A DNA stretch of 64,000 nt, taken from assembly GCF_025566965.1 (NCBI RefSeq), contig NZ_JAOQJL010000021.1:1-64000 (forward strand). The letters run 5' to 3'. This DNA is from Blautia_A ammoniilytica (GTDB taxonomy: Bacteria > Bacillota > Clostridia > Lachnospirales > Lachnospiraceae). The translations under genes were made by a program, and so were the position numbers. The notes beneath the pieces are model-generated. The model was not told the DNA's origin and did no database searches. It saw only the letters and a list, made by a program, of their open reading frames with translations. Within the stretch, counting starts at the first letter, position 1; each line of letters begins with the position of its first letter. Below, in pieces: positions 1 to 7,563 of the stretch.

Positions 1-97
1 CACGCGAGGATAGCTTGTAGATACTTGGCTCAGTAGAGCCATTGAGCAAGAAGCCCCCACTTCAAAATCTGAGATTTAAGTGGTGGGAGCATGTCAC
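1..97 (+). ncRNA. 3' part of a TnpB omegaRNA / right end of an IS605-type element (partial)
   Basis: The stretch has the look of the right end of IS200/IS605-family elements, where the transposon end is transcribed as the scaffold of the TnpB guide RNA. Seen: a small hairpin (GGCTC/GAGCC, near 28-42), then a longer one at about 53-89 (CCCCACTT and AAATC pairing with GATTT and AAGTGGTGGG), and a terminal GTCAC at 93-97. By the known layout of these RNAs, the bases after 97 would act as the guide. The tnpB gene would lie upstream, outside the window. The family call is from memory of similar ends, not a search. Confidence 0.6.
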
Positions 98-100
98 AAA

Positions 101-140
101 CAGAGGAGATACTTGAGGAGAGTATTTTCTCTGTTTTTTT
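101..140 (+). terminator. Rho-independent terminator abutting the element end
   Basis: A 13-bp stem (101-113 with 121-133, two G-U pairs), a 7-nt loop and seven T residues make a strong intrinsic terminator. It begins three bases after the inferred end of the IS605-type element. The stem may therefore be the host terminator beside which the element inserted, and it would also be the sequence read as guide. Confidence 0.75.
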
Positions 141-174
141 ATCGAATATGAGGAATACTGTGTAGAAAAAACTT

Positions 175-201
175 TTGTGGTACTGTGAAAAAGAGTATAA
201 T
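175..201 (+). promoter_or_regulatory. Promoter for the 277-1179 gene
   Basis: A perfect TATAAT lies at 196-201. The upstream box is weak: TTGTGG at 175-180 with a short 15-bp spacer, or TTTTGT at 173-178 with 17 bp. It is about 75 bp ahead of the start codon. Confidence 0.45.
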
Positions 202-276
202 GGTGTAGATTGGATGGTTAGAGAATCAAGATACCATATATTCTCACAGAATCTTTATGTACGAGGGGAAAAGTGA

Positions 277-1179
277 ATGAGGAAAAAAATCAATATATAT
301 GTTATGCTTGGTGCATTCGTCATCCTTATTGCAATATTTTGTGCAGGGAATTATTCGGCATTGAAAGAGGAAAATGAATGGCAGCAGCAGATGGAGGACT
401 ACGAAGAAGATTATAAGAAGGCGGTAGAGGCCGTTCATGCGGAAAATTATGCTACGGCAGTTGATTTATTGGAAAAAATACCTGAGGATCTTAGGCAAAC
501 TGTATCTGTGGGGCGTTTGGACAGTGTTCCTAGATGTCTTGCAAATGTAAAATATGTTCGGGCATATGCAAAGTATTGTGAGAACATAGCGTCTGGTGAA
601 GATATAGATAGTCAATACTGGGTTATATCCAGGCTTCCCAGTGAGACGGCTGAGTATAATGGAGACTTGGCTGAAGAAATGCAAGAGATAAAAAAGGTTG
701 TTCAGGAACGCTATGAGGCTGAAAAGCGGCGCAAAGAAAAAGAAGAGGAAGAACGGTACAAAGAAGAAATCCGAAAGGATCAGCCATTCCGGGGGATGGA
801 ACAGAGGTATATATCTATCACTAAGTGGGGACCTTATGATCGGAGGACGGAGGAAAATTACAGAGAGAATGGAGAAGTGAAGAAGCAGGTTACCTATACC
901 TGGAGGAATATTGGCGGAAGTGTATACTCGGCAGTGTGCAGGGATGGTGAGGTGGTGGACCTGATACGATATGTAAGCAGTTCCTCAAACAGCTATAGTG
1001 GAAACTCAAGAGGATATTCATCCTCCGGAAGCTCTTCGTCCGGCAAGAGTGGGAATTCCTCACGAAAAGACGAGTATGACGTATATGATTATGATGATCC
1101 TGAGGACTTTTACTACGATCATGAAGATGAATTCGACAGCTTTGAGGATGCGGAAGATTACTGGGATGAAGCTCAATAA
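277..1179 (+). CDS. Membrane-anchored hypothetical protein with charged coil and acidic tail
   Basis: I do not recognise this 300-residue protein. Visible parts: an N-terminal hydrophobic segment (about 7-26) that could anchor it or serve as a signal peptide; a helical, Glu/Lys-rich region (about 35-165) ending in a coil rich in EKRRKEKEEEE-type sequence; a short beta-rich domain (about 175-230, with the motif TWRNIGGSVYSAV); a Ser/Gly linker (about 233-262); and an Asp/Glu/Tyr-rich tail. The start is ATG with GAGGGG upstream. It has its own promoter and precedes the fab operon by about 295 bp, so it is probably a separate transcript. The function is unknown. Confidence 0.75.
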   Translation: MRKKINIYVMLGAFVILIAIFCAGNYSALKEENEWQQQMEDYEEDYKKAVEAVHAENYATAVDLLEKIPEDLRQTVSVGRLDSVPRCLANVKYVRAYAKYCENIASGEDIDSQYWVISRLPSETAEYNGDLAEEMQEIKKVVQERYEAEKRRKEKEEEERYKEEIRKDQPFRGMEQRYISITKWGPYDRRTEENYRENGEVKKQVTYTWRNIGGSVYSAVCRDGEVVDLIRYVSSSSNSYSGNSRGYSSSGSSSSGKSGNSSRKDEYDVYDYDDPEDFYYDHEDEFDSFEDAEDYWDEAQ

Positions 1180-1296
1180 ATAGAAGAATGGGTATGGTTA
1201 TTTTGAAATTTGCAGAATAGCCGTATCCATCTTTTTTATTATACAAAATATTCCGGTCTATTTTTTTATATATAAAATATCTCAATCTATTTTTCC

Positions 1297-1324
1297 TTGA
1301 CAATATAAAAAAATATGATATACT
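1297..1324 (+). promoter_or_regulatory. Promoter of the fatty acid synthesis operon
   Basis: TTGACA (1297-1302), a 16-bp spacer and TATACT (1319-1324) form a near-consensus sigma-A promoter about 150 bp ahead of fabH. The rest of the 1180-1474 gap is AT-rich, with an operator and a leader hairpin listed separately. Confidence 0.75.
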
Positions 1325-1336
1325 TTGATAATCAAA
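1324..1336 (+). promoter_or_regulatory. FabT-type operator
   Basis: TTTGATAATCAAA is a perfect 6+1+6 palindrome that starts at the last base of the -10 box. It matches the kind of site bound by the MarR-family fatty acid regulator FabT in streptococci (TTTGA...TCAAA). A FabT-like protein is encoded at the 3' end of the same cluster. A protein bound here would cover the transcription start and repress. Confidence 0.65.
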
Positions 1337-1380
1337 ATATTTTGAAATAAAAACAAATTAAGCTAAGAGACAAAACAGCA

Positions 1381-1417
1381 GGTTGATGCTTAGTAAGGCA
1401 GAAAAAGCAACACAACC
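1381..1417 (+). promoter_or_regulatory. Leader hairpin upstream of fabH
   Basis: GGTTG (1381-1385) and TGCTT (1387-1391) can pair with AAGCA (1405-1409) and CAACC (1413-1417). The hairpin lies in the 5' leader with no T-run. Its role is unknown. Confidence 0.3.
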
Positions 1418-1474
1418 AAGCAGTAAAACAATTCAATTGCAAAATAATGAAACAGTAAAACAGGAATAATCATT

Positions 1475-2440
1475 ATGACAGGAAGAATAACAGGAACAGG
1501 CTCCTGGGTTCCGGAACACATATTGGATAATAATGAATTGTCCAATATGGTGGATACAAGCGATCAGTGGATCCGTGAGCGGACAGGAGTGGAAAGACGA
1601 CATATTGTATGGCAGGAGACAACTGCCAGGATGGCTGCAAAGGCAGCACAAAGAGCACTGGAGCAGGCCCAAGTGGATCCGGAAGAAGTTGATCTGATCC
1701 TTGTGGCAACCATTTCAGGTAATGAGATCCTTCCCTGTACAGCTTGCAGTGTGCAGGAGATGCTGGGGGCAGTTCGAGCCACCTGTTTTGACCTGAACAG
1801 TGCATGTACAGGATTTCTTTTTGCACTGAACACAGCACAGGCATATCTGAATAGCGGCATCTACCGGAATGCGCTTGTGATCGGGGCAGAAAGCCTTTCC
1901 AATCTTACCAATTGGAAGGATCGGGGAACCTGTATTTTATTTGGAGATGGTGCAGGGGCAGTTTTCCTGGAGGCAGATGAGAAGAGCAGATATGCACAGG
2001 TCACTCATTCAGAAGGGGAGAAGGGCAGAGCCCTCACTTGCAGCAGCAGAAACCAAAAGCAGTATGTGGAACATCCGGATGCACAGGAAACCTACATGGA
2101 GATGGATGGCAGAGAGGTATTTAAGTTTGCTGTGTCTTGTGTGCCACAGGTGATCCGGGAGCTTTTGGAAAAGGAAAAGCTTTCTGGGGAAGAGATAAGA
2201 TTTTATATTTTGCATCAGGCTAATATAAGAATTATTCAGTCTGTGGCAAAAAGACTTGGAGAAGCTGAAGAAAAATTTCCTGTAAATATTCAGGAATATG
2301 GCAATACTTCCGGGGCAAGCGTCCCTATTCTTTTGGATGAACTGAATCGGAAAGGATGTTTCAAGGCAGGAGATAAGCTGGTCTTGGCGGCTTTTGGAGC
2401 CGGACTGTCTTATGGAGCAAGCCTGCTGGAGTGGAAATAA
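1475..2440 (+). CDS. fabH: 3-oxoacyl-ACP synthase III (FabH)
   Basis: Starts fatty acid chains by condensing acetyl- or branched acyl-CoA with malonyl-ACP. At 321 residues it is full length. The thiolase-fold catalytic triad is visible: Cys111 in NSACTGF, His247 in LHQANIR and Asn277 in GNTSGAS. The first gene of the fab operon, it lies about 150 bp behind the promoter and FabT-type palindrome. The ribosome site (AGGA) is modest, but the N-terminus (MTGRITGTGSWVPE) fits the family start. acpP follows after 22 bp. Confidence 0.95.
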   Translation: MTGRITGTGSWVPEHILDNNELSNMVDTSDQWIRERTGVERRHIVWQETTARMAAKAAQRALEQAQVDPEEVDLILVATISGNEILPCTACSVQEMLGAVRATCFDLNSACTGFLFALNTAQAYLNSGIYRNALVIGAESLSNLTNWKDRGTCILFGDGAGAVFLEADEKSRYAQVTHSEGEKGRALTCSSRNQKQYVEHPDAQETYMEMDGREVFKFAVSCVPQVIRELLEKEKLSGEEIRFYILHQANIRIIQSVAKRLGEAEEKFPVNIQEYGNTSGASVPILLDELNRKGCFKAGDKLVLAAFGAGLSYGASLLEWK

Positions 2441-2462
2441 AAAATAACGAGGAGAAAAGAAC

Positions 2463-2690
2463 ATGTTAGAAAGAATTAAAGAAATCGTAGCAGAATCACT
2501 GGGAACAGAGGCAGGAACATTAACAGAGAGCACGTCCTTTAAAGAGGATCTGGGAGCTGATTCACTGGATCTTTTTGAAATGGTTATGGCTCTGGAAGAG
2601 GAATTTAATGTGGAGATTCCTACAGAAGACCTGGAAGGAATCCAGACAATCGGAGATGTGGAAGCTTATATCCAGAACCGGGAAAAGTAA
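2463..2690 (+). CDS. acpP: Acyl carrier protein
   Basis: The small acidic 75-residue carrier that holds the growing acyl chain on a 4'-phosphopantetheine arm. The attachment serine is Ser34 in GADSLDLFEM, the hallmark DSL motif, with acidic helix II following. The ribosome site is GAGGAG. Its place between fabH and fabK is the same as in the streptococcal fatty acid cluster. Confidence 0.96.
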   Translation: MLERIKEIVAESLGTEAGTLTESTSFKEDLGADSLDLFEMVMALEEEFNVEIPTEDLEGIQTIGDVEAYIQNREK

Positions 2691-2741
2691 GAGGCAATAT
2701 TGAAAAAAGTAAACAGTATTGTGAAAGCAAAGGACAGTGTT

Positions 2742-3680
2742 ATGAAAACAAAAGTTACAGATTTACTTGATATACAATACCCTATTATACAGGGGGGAAT
2801 GGCCTGGGTGGCCGAGCATCATCTGGCAGCCGCTGTATCAGAGGCAGGAGGCTTCGGTATTATTGGAGCAGCCAATGCACCGGCACAGTGGGTGCGGGAG
2901 CAGATCCGGCTGGCAAAAGAGAAAACAGATAAACCATTCGGGGTAAATGTAATGCTGATGAGCCCTTATGCAGATGAGGTTGCGCAGGTGATCGCAGAAG
3001 AGGGTGTAAAAGCAGTTACCACAGGTGCCGGAAATCCGGAAAAATATATGGAGATGTGGAAAAAAGCAGGGATCCGCGTGATCCCGGTAGTTGCCTCTGT
3101 GGCACTGGCAAAACGTATGGAGCGGTGTGGGGCAGATGCAGTGGTAGCCGAAGGATGTGAGTCCGGAGGCCATGTGGGAGAGACAACCACCATGGCACTG
3201 GTGCCCCAGGTAGCAGATGGGGTACAGATCCCGGTGATCGCAGCAGGCGGTATCGGTGATGGCCGTGGGATCGCAGCAGCATTTATGCTGGGAGCACAGG
3301 CTGTACAGATGGGAACCTGTTTTGTAGCAACAACCGAATGCCAGGTGCATCAGAATTATAAAGATATGATCCTGAAAGCAAAAGATATAGATACAAGAGT
3401 GACCGGACGTACTACAGGGCATCCGGTGCGGGCACTGAGAAATCAGATGACCAGAGAATATCTGAAAAAAGAGGCTGAGGGCGCACCTTTCGAGGAACTG
3501 GAGCAGCTTACACTGGGAGGCTTACGAAGAGCAGTAACAGAGGGAGATGTGAAAAACGGAAGCGTTATGTCCGGACAGATCGCAGGACTTATAAAAGAAG
3601 AAATGAGCTGCAAGGATCTGATCCAAAAGCTGATGAAGGAGACGGAAACTCTTTTGAAAGGAACTGCAGTTTATGAGTAG
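2742..3680 (+). CDS. fabK: FMN-dependent enoyl-ACP reductase II (FabK)
   Basis: Catalyses the last reduction of each elongation cycle with NAD(P)H and FMN. It belongs to the nitronate-monooxygenase/FabK TIM-barrel family, not the FabI short-chain family. Seen: the N-terminal IQGGMAWVAEH, CESGGHVGETTT, and the phosphate-binding AAGGIGDGRG with GAQAVQMGTCF. I chose ATG 2742 because AAGGA lies 7 nt ahead and the 312-residue product has the usual FabK length. A TTG at 2700 with AGAGG would add 14 residues. The end overlaps fabD by 8 bp. No other enoyl reductase is seen in the cluster. Confidence 0.92.
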   Translation: MKTKVTDLLDIQYPIIQGGMAWVAEHHLAAAVSEAGGFGIIGAANAPAQWVREQIRLAKEKTDKPFGVNVMLMSPYADEVAQVIAEEGVKAVTTGAGNPEKYMEMWKKAGIRVIPVVASVALAKRMERCGADAVVAEGCESGGHVGETTTMALVPQVADGVQIPVIAAGGIGDGRGIAAAFMLGAQAVQMGTCFVATTECQVHQNYKDMILKAKDIDTRVTGRTTGHPVRALRNQMTREYLKKEAEGAPFEELEQLTLGGLRRAVTEGDVKNGSVMSGQIAGLIKEEMSCKDLIQKLMKETETLLKGTAVYE

Positions 3681-4590
3681 GATCGCATTTATATTTCCTG
3701 GCCAGGGAGCTCAGAAAGCAGGAATGGGAAAAGATTTTTATGAAAAATATCCGACTTCTGCCAGGGTATTTGAACAGGTGTCCCATTGGCTGGATCTGGA
3801 CATGCCACAGCTTTGCTTTGAAGAAAATGATAAACTGGATCTTACCGAATATACACAGGCAGCACTTTTAACAGCCTGTCTTGCCATGGAAAAAGCAGCA
3901 GAAGAATATGGCCTGATCCCGGAGGTAACGGCGGGCTTAAGCCTGGGGGAATATTGCGCCATTGAAGCAGCTGGCGGAATCAGCCTGAAGGATGCAGCTG
4001 TAACTGTACGTAAGAGGGGAATCCTTATGGAACAGGCAGTTCCTGCAGGAAAGGGAAGCATGGCGGCAGTGCTTGGTCTGACCGGACCGGAGATCGAAAA
4101 AGTGATAGAAAAGATAGATGGAGTGGAGATTGCCAATTATAACTGTCCCGGACAAATTGTGATCACTGGGGAAAAGGCAGCAGTGGAAATAGCGGCAGCG
4201 CAGTTGAAAACTGCAGGAGCAAGGAGAGTCCTTCCTTTAAAAGTCAGCGGCCCTTTTCACTCATCTATGATGGAAGCGGCAGGCAGGAAACTGGAAAAGG
4301 TACTTGAGACTACAGAAATCCAATCTCTAAAGATCCCTTATGTGACAAATGTTACGGCAAAGTATGTAACAGACCCTGCACAGATCCGTCCACTGCTGGC
4401 CAGACAGATTTCCTCTTCCGTTCGCTGGCAGCAAAGTGTGGAGCAGATGATCAGTGCCGGGATCGATACCTTTGTGGAGATCGGACCAGGCAGGACGCTT
4501 ACCGGTTTTATAAAAAAGATAGATAAAAATGTAAGGACCTTTAATATACAGACAGTAGAAGATCTGGAAAAAACAGCAGCAGAGATATGA
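3673..4590 (+). CDS. fabD: Malonyl-CoA:ACP transacylase (FabD)
   Basis: Moves malonyl from CoA to ACP to supply the extender unit. It has 305 residues, the normal length. Seen: the N-terminal FPGQGAQ, nucleophile Ser90 in GLSLGEY, and catalytic His196 in GPFHSSMM. The start codon lies inside the end of fabK (8-bp overlap), implying translational coupling. A 116-bp gap holding a 34-bp tandem repeat separates it from fabG. Confidence 0.95.
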   Translation: MSRIAFIFPGQGAQKAGMGKDFYEKYPTSARVFEQVSHWLDLDMPQLCFEENDKLDLTEYTQAALLTACLAMEKAAEEYGLIPEVTAGLSLGEYCAIEAAGGISLKDAAVTVRKRGILMEQAVPAGKGSMAAVLGLTGPEIEKVIEKIDGVEIANYNCPGQIVITGEKAAVEIAAAQLKTAGARRVLPLKVSGPFHSSMMEAAGRKLEKVLETTEIQSLKIPYVTNVTAKYVTDPAQIRPLLARQISSSVRWQQSVEQMISAGIDTFVEIGPGRTLTGFIKKIDKNVRTFNIQTVEDLEKTAAEI

Positions 4591-4617
4591 CGATAACAGA
4601 AATGTAACAGAGATGAA

Positions 4618-4693
4618 AATCTGATAGAAGCACAGATATGACAGATACAGGAATCTAATAGAAGCACAGACATGACAGATACAGAAATCTGAC
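4618..4693 (+). repeat. 34-bp tandem repeat in the fabD-fabG gap
   Basis: Two adjacent 34-bp units (4618-4651 and 4652-4685) differ at only a few positions. A third, partial unit (4686-4693) runs into the fabG ribosome site. Each unit contains GAAGCACAGA and ATGACAGATACAG. No promoter or terminator is evident, so this looks like replication-slippage expansion of the fabG leader. Confidence 0.8.
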
Positions 4694-4706
4694 AGGAGGA
4701 CAAAAA

Positions 4707-5447
4707 ATGACCGGAAAAAGAGTTGCCCTTGTAACCGGTGCATCCAGGGGAATCGGGCGTGCCATTGCCTTACGGCTGGCAGCAGAAGGATGCTATGTGG
4801 TTATCAATTATAATGGCTCAAAGGAAAAAGCAGAAGAAGTGCAGCAGGAGATCCTGCAGGCAGGAGGCCAGGCCCATATTTATCAGTGTAATGTAGCTGA
4901 TTTTCAGGCTTGTGGTGAAATGTTTAAAGATACGATCAGTAAAATGGGACATCTTGATATTCTGGTCAATAATGCAGGAATCACAAAGGATGGCCTTTTG
5001 ATGGGAATGAGTGAAGAAGATTTTTCAAAGGTAGTGGATACCAATCTAAAAGGAACATTCTATTGTATCCGCCATGCTGCCAGAACCATGATCAAACAGA
5101 AAAAAGGCAGGATCATCAATTTAAGCTCCATTGTAGGTGTTTCAGGAAATGCAGGACAGGCGAATTATGCTGCATCTAAGGCAGGGGTGATCGGGCTGAC
5201 AAAATCAGCTGCAAAGGAGCTGGCATCCAGAGGAATTACTGTAAATGCAATCGCTCCCGGATTTATCTGCACAGACATGACCCAGGTTCTGCCGGAGCAG
5301 GTGAAGGAAAAAATCTGGGCGCAGATTCCTATGGGCGGATTTGGCGATCCCCAGGATGTGGCAGCAGCAGCGGCTTTTTTTGCATCAGAGGAAGCCGGTT
5401 ATATTACCGGACAGGTGCTGATGGTTGACGGCGGAATGGCAATGTAG
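4707..5447 (+). CDS. fabG: 3-oxoacyl-ACP reductase (FabG)
   Basis: NADPH-dependent reduction of beta-ketoacyl-ACP. It is a 246-residue short-chain dehydrogenase with the cofactor loop TGASRGIG (10-17), NNAG (88-91), and catalytic Ser141, Tyr154 and Lys158 in ANYAASK. The C-terminal GQVLMVDGG is typical. The ribosome site GGAGGA arises from the last, partial copy of the upstream repeat. fabF follows after 21 bp. Confidence 0.95.
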   Translation: MTGKRVALVTGASRGIGRAIALRLAAEGCYVVINYNGSKEKAEEVQQEILQAGGQAHIYQCNVADFQACGEMFKDTISKMGHLDILVNNAGITKDGLLMGMSEEDFSKVVDTNLKGTFYCIRHAARTMIKQKKGRIINLSSIVGVSGNAGQANYAASKAGVIGLTKSAAKELASRGITVNAIAPGFICTDMTQVLPEQVKEKIWAQIPMGGFGDPQDVAAAAAFFASEEAGYITGQVLMVDGGMAM

Positions 5448-5468
5448 GAAAAGTGAGGACAAACATAT

Positions 5469-6710
5469 ATGAAACGTAGAGTAGTGGTCACAGGACTTGG
5501 CGCAGTAACACCTCTTGGAAATGATGCGGAATCCTTCTGGGAAGGTATCAAAGCCGGAAAAGTGGGGATCCAGAACATTACAAGATTTGATACAACAGAT
5601 TATAAAGTGAAGGTGGCTGCAGAGGTAAAGGGGTTTGAACCTGAAAAATATATGGATTTTAAGGCTGCAAAAAGAATGGAATTATTTTCAAAATACGGAG
5701 TAGCAGCTGCAAAAGAAGCACTGGCGGATTCCGGGATCTGCATGGAACAGGAGGATCCATACCGGGTAGGTGTGATCGTAGGATCCGGTGTGGGAAGCCT
5801 GCAGGCTATGACAGCTTCTCAGCAAAGGCTTTCCCAAAGAGGCCCTTCTAAGGTGGATCCGCTTTTTGTTCCCAAAATGATCAGCAACATGGCTGCCGGA
5901 AATATTTCCATTGCCATCGGGGCAAAAGGTAAGTGTACCAATGTGGTCACTGCCTGTGCATCAGGAAGCCACTGCATAGGGGATGCTTTTCGGGCAATCC
6001 AGTATGGGGATGCAGAGGTGATCCTGGCAGGTGGCACAGAGGGATGTATCTGTCCTTTGGGAGTTGCCGGATTTACCAGTCTGACTGCATTAAGCACATC
6101 TTCAGATCCTTTTCGGGCTTCCATTCCATTTGATAAAGACCGTGCTGGCTTTGTAATGGGAGAAGGAGCAGGGATCGTGGTTTTGGAAGAACTGGAGCAT
6201 GCCAAAAAAAGAGGTGCCCACATTCTGGCAGAGGTTGTGGGATATGGTGCTACCGCAGATGCTTTCCATATCACTTCTCCAGCGGAAGACGGAGCAGGCG
6301 CTGCAAGGGCGATGGAGGATGCTATGCATGAGGCTGGGATCGAACCGGAAGAGGTGGATTATATCAATGCACACGGCACAGGCACCCATTACAATGATCT
6401 GTTTGAAACAAGAGCCATTAAAGCTGCGTTTAAAGAGGCTGCATATAAAGTAAAGATCAATTCTACCAAGTCAATGACAGGGCATCTTTTAGGTGCTGCC
6501 GGCGGTGTGGAATTTATTGTATGTGTAAAATCAATTCTGGATGGTTTTATCCACCAGACAGTTGGAACAAAAGAAACAGAAGAGGAACTGGATCTGGATT
6601 ATTGTATTGATGCACCGGTTCAGACTCAGGTTCGGTATGCTATGAGCAACTCTCTTGGATTCGGAGGTCACAATGCTTCTCTTCTGGTAAAACGTTATGA
6701 GGAGGAATGA
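5469..6710 (+). CDS. fabF: 3-oxoacyl-ACP synthase II (FabF)
   Basis: The elongating condensing enzyme, 413 residues. Catalytic Cys163 lies in VTACASGSHC, with His302 in NAHGTGTHYND and His339 in STKSMTGHLLGAAGG, the Cys-His-His set of FabF/FabB enzymes. The stop overlaps the preceding in-frame ATG of accB. No fabB is present, and no fabM or fabA for unsaturated chains is seen in the cluster. Confidence 0.95.
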   Translation: MKRRVVVTGLGAVTPLGNDAESFWEGIKAGKVGIQNITRFDTTDYKVKVAAEVKGFEPEKYMDFKAAKRMELFSKYGVAAAKEALADSGICMEQEDPYRVGVIVGSGVGSLQAMTASQQRLSQRGPSKVDPLFVPKMISNMAAGNISIAIGAKGKCTNVVTACASGSHCIGDAFRAIQYGDAEVILAGGTEGCICPLGVAGFTSLTALSTSSDPFRASIPFDKDRAGFVMGEGAGIVVLEELEHAKKRGAHILAEVVGYGATADAFHITSPAEDGAGAARAMEDAMHEAGIEPEEVDYINAHGTGTHYNDLFETRAIKAAFKEAAYKVKINSTKSMTGHLLGAAGGVEFIVCVKSILDGFIHQTVGTKETEEELDLDYCIDAPVQTQVRYAMSNSLGFGGHNASLLVKRYEEE

Positions 6711-6712
6711 TC

Positions 6713-7135
6713 ATGGAATTTGAACAGATACTGCAGCTTATCGACAAAATAGACGCCGCAGGAGTATCATCCTTTGAATATGAAAACAATGGACAGAAAA
6801 TGTCCGTTAAATGGGATAGAGATAGAAAAGAAACTGTATACAGCGCTGCACCTGCACCGGAAAAGGTATCTGTCTTGGAGAAGGAAGCAGAAGTCGGAAA
6901 TCTGGTGACATCACCTTTGGTTGGTACATTTTATGCGGCTCCTTCACAGGATAGCCAGCCTTTTGTGAAAAAAGGTGATACAGTGAAAAAAGGTCAGGTA
7001 CTTGCCATTGTTGAGGCAATGAAGCTGATGAATGAGATTGAAAGTGAATTTGAAGGAATTGTGGCAGAAGTTTTGGTTGAAAACGGACAGGCGGTAGAAT
7101 ATGGTACCCCTCTGTTCAGAATCGAGGAAGCATGA
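6713..7135 (+). CDS. accB: Biotin carboxyl carrier protein of acetyl-CoA carboxylase (AccB)
   Basis: Carries carboxyl-biotin between biotin carboxylase and carboxyltransferase. It has 140 residues: an N-terminal helical domain, a short Ala/Pro linker (about 45-52), and a biotinyl domain with Lys104 in EAMKLMNEIE. I chose ATG 6713 because GGAGG (6701-6705) lies 7 nt ahead. The ATG at 6707, overlapping the fabF stop, is too close. The end overlaps fabZ by 4 bp. Confidence 0.94.
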   Translation: MEFEQILQLIDKIDAAGVSSFEYENNGQKMSVKWDRDRKETVYSAAPAPEKVSVLEKEAEVGNLVTSPLVGTFYAAPSQDSQPFVKKGDTVKKGQVLAIVEAMKLMNEIESEFEGIVAEVLVENGQAVEYGTPLFRIEEA

Positions 7136-7560
7136 ATTATTTAGACACGAAGCAGATCCAGCAGATCATTCCACACAGACATCCCTTTCTTCTGGTTGAT
7201 TATATTGAAGATTATGAGCCGGGGGAATTTGCAGTAGGATATAAATGCGTAACCTACAGAGAGGATTTTTTTAAAGGCCATTTTCCACAGGAACCTGTAA
7301 TGCCAGGGGTGCTGATCCTGGAAGCACTGGCACAGACCGGCGCAGTTGCCATCCTGTCAAAGCCGGAAAACCAGGGGAAAATCGCCTATTTCGGAGGCCT
7401 TGATAAGTGCCGGTTTAAAACGAAGGTACGTCCTGGAGACAAGCTGCGTCTGGAAACCAGGATCGTGAAGCAGAAAGGCCCGCTTGGAGTGGGAGAAGCA
7501 GTTGCAACCGTAGACGGGAAGATTGCTGTAAAAGCACAGCTTACATTTATGGTGGGGTAA
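7132..7560 (+). CDS. fabZ: 3-hydroxyacyl-ACP dehydratase (FabZ)
   Basis: Hot-dog-fold dehydratase of the elongation cycle, 142 residues. The catalytic pair is His50 in KGHFPQEPVMPG and Glu64 in LILEALAQ. The N-terminal PHRHPFLLVD motif is diagnostic. It overlaps the accB stop by 4 bp and accC follows at once. Its position inside the acc genes matches the streptococcal order. Confidence 0.95.
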   Translation: MNYLDTKQIQQIIPHRHPFLLVDYIEDYEPGEFAVGYKCVTYREDFFKGHFPQEPVMPGVLILEALAQTGAVAILSKPENQGKIAYFGGLDKCRFKTKVRPGDKLRLETRIVKQKGPLGVGEAVATVDGKIAVKAQLTFMVG

Positions 7561-7563
7561 AAT

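Noticed and set aside
1..20. CGCGAGGAT shared between the window start and 25153-25161
   Set aside because: Nine bases only, with unrelated context; chance match.
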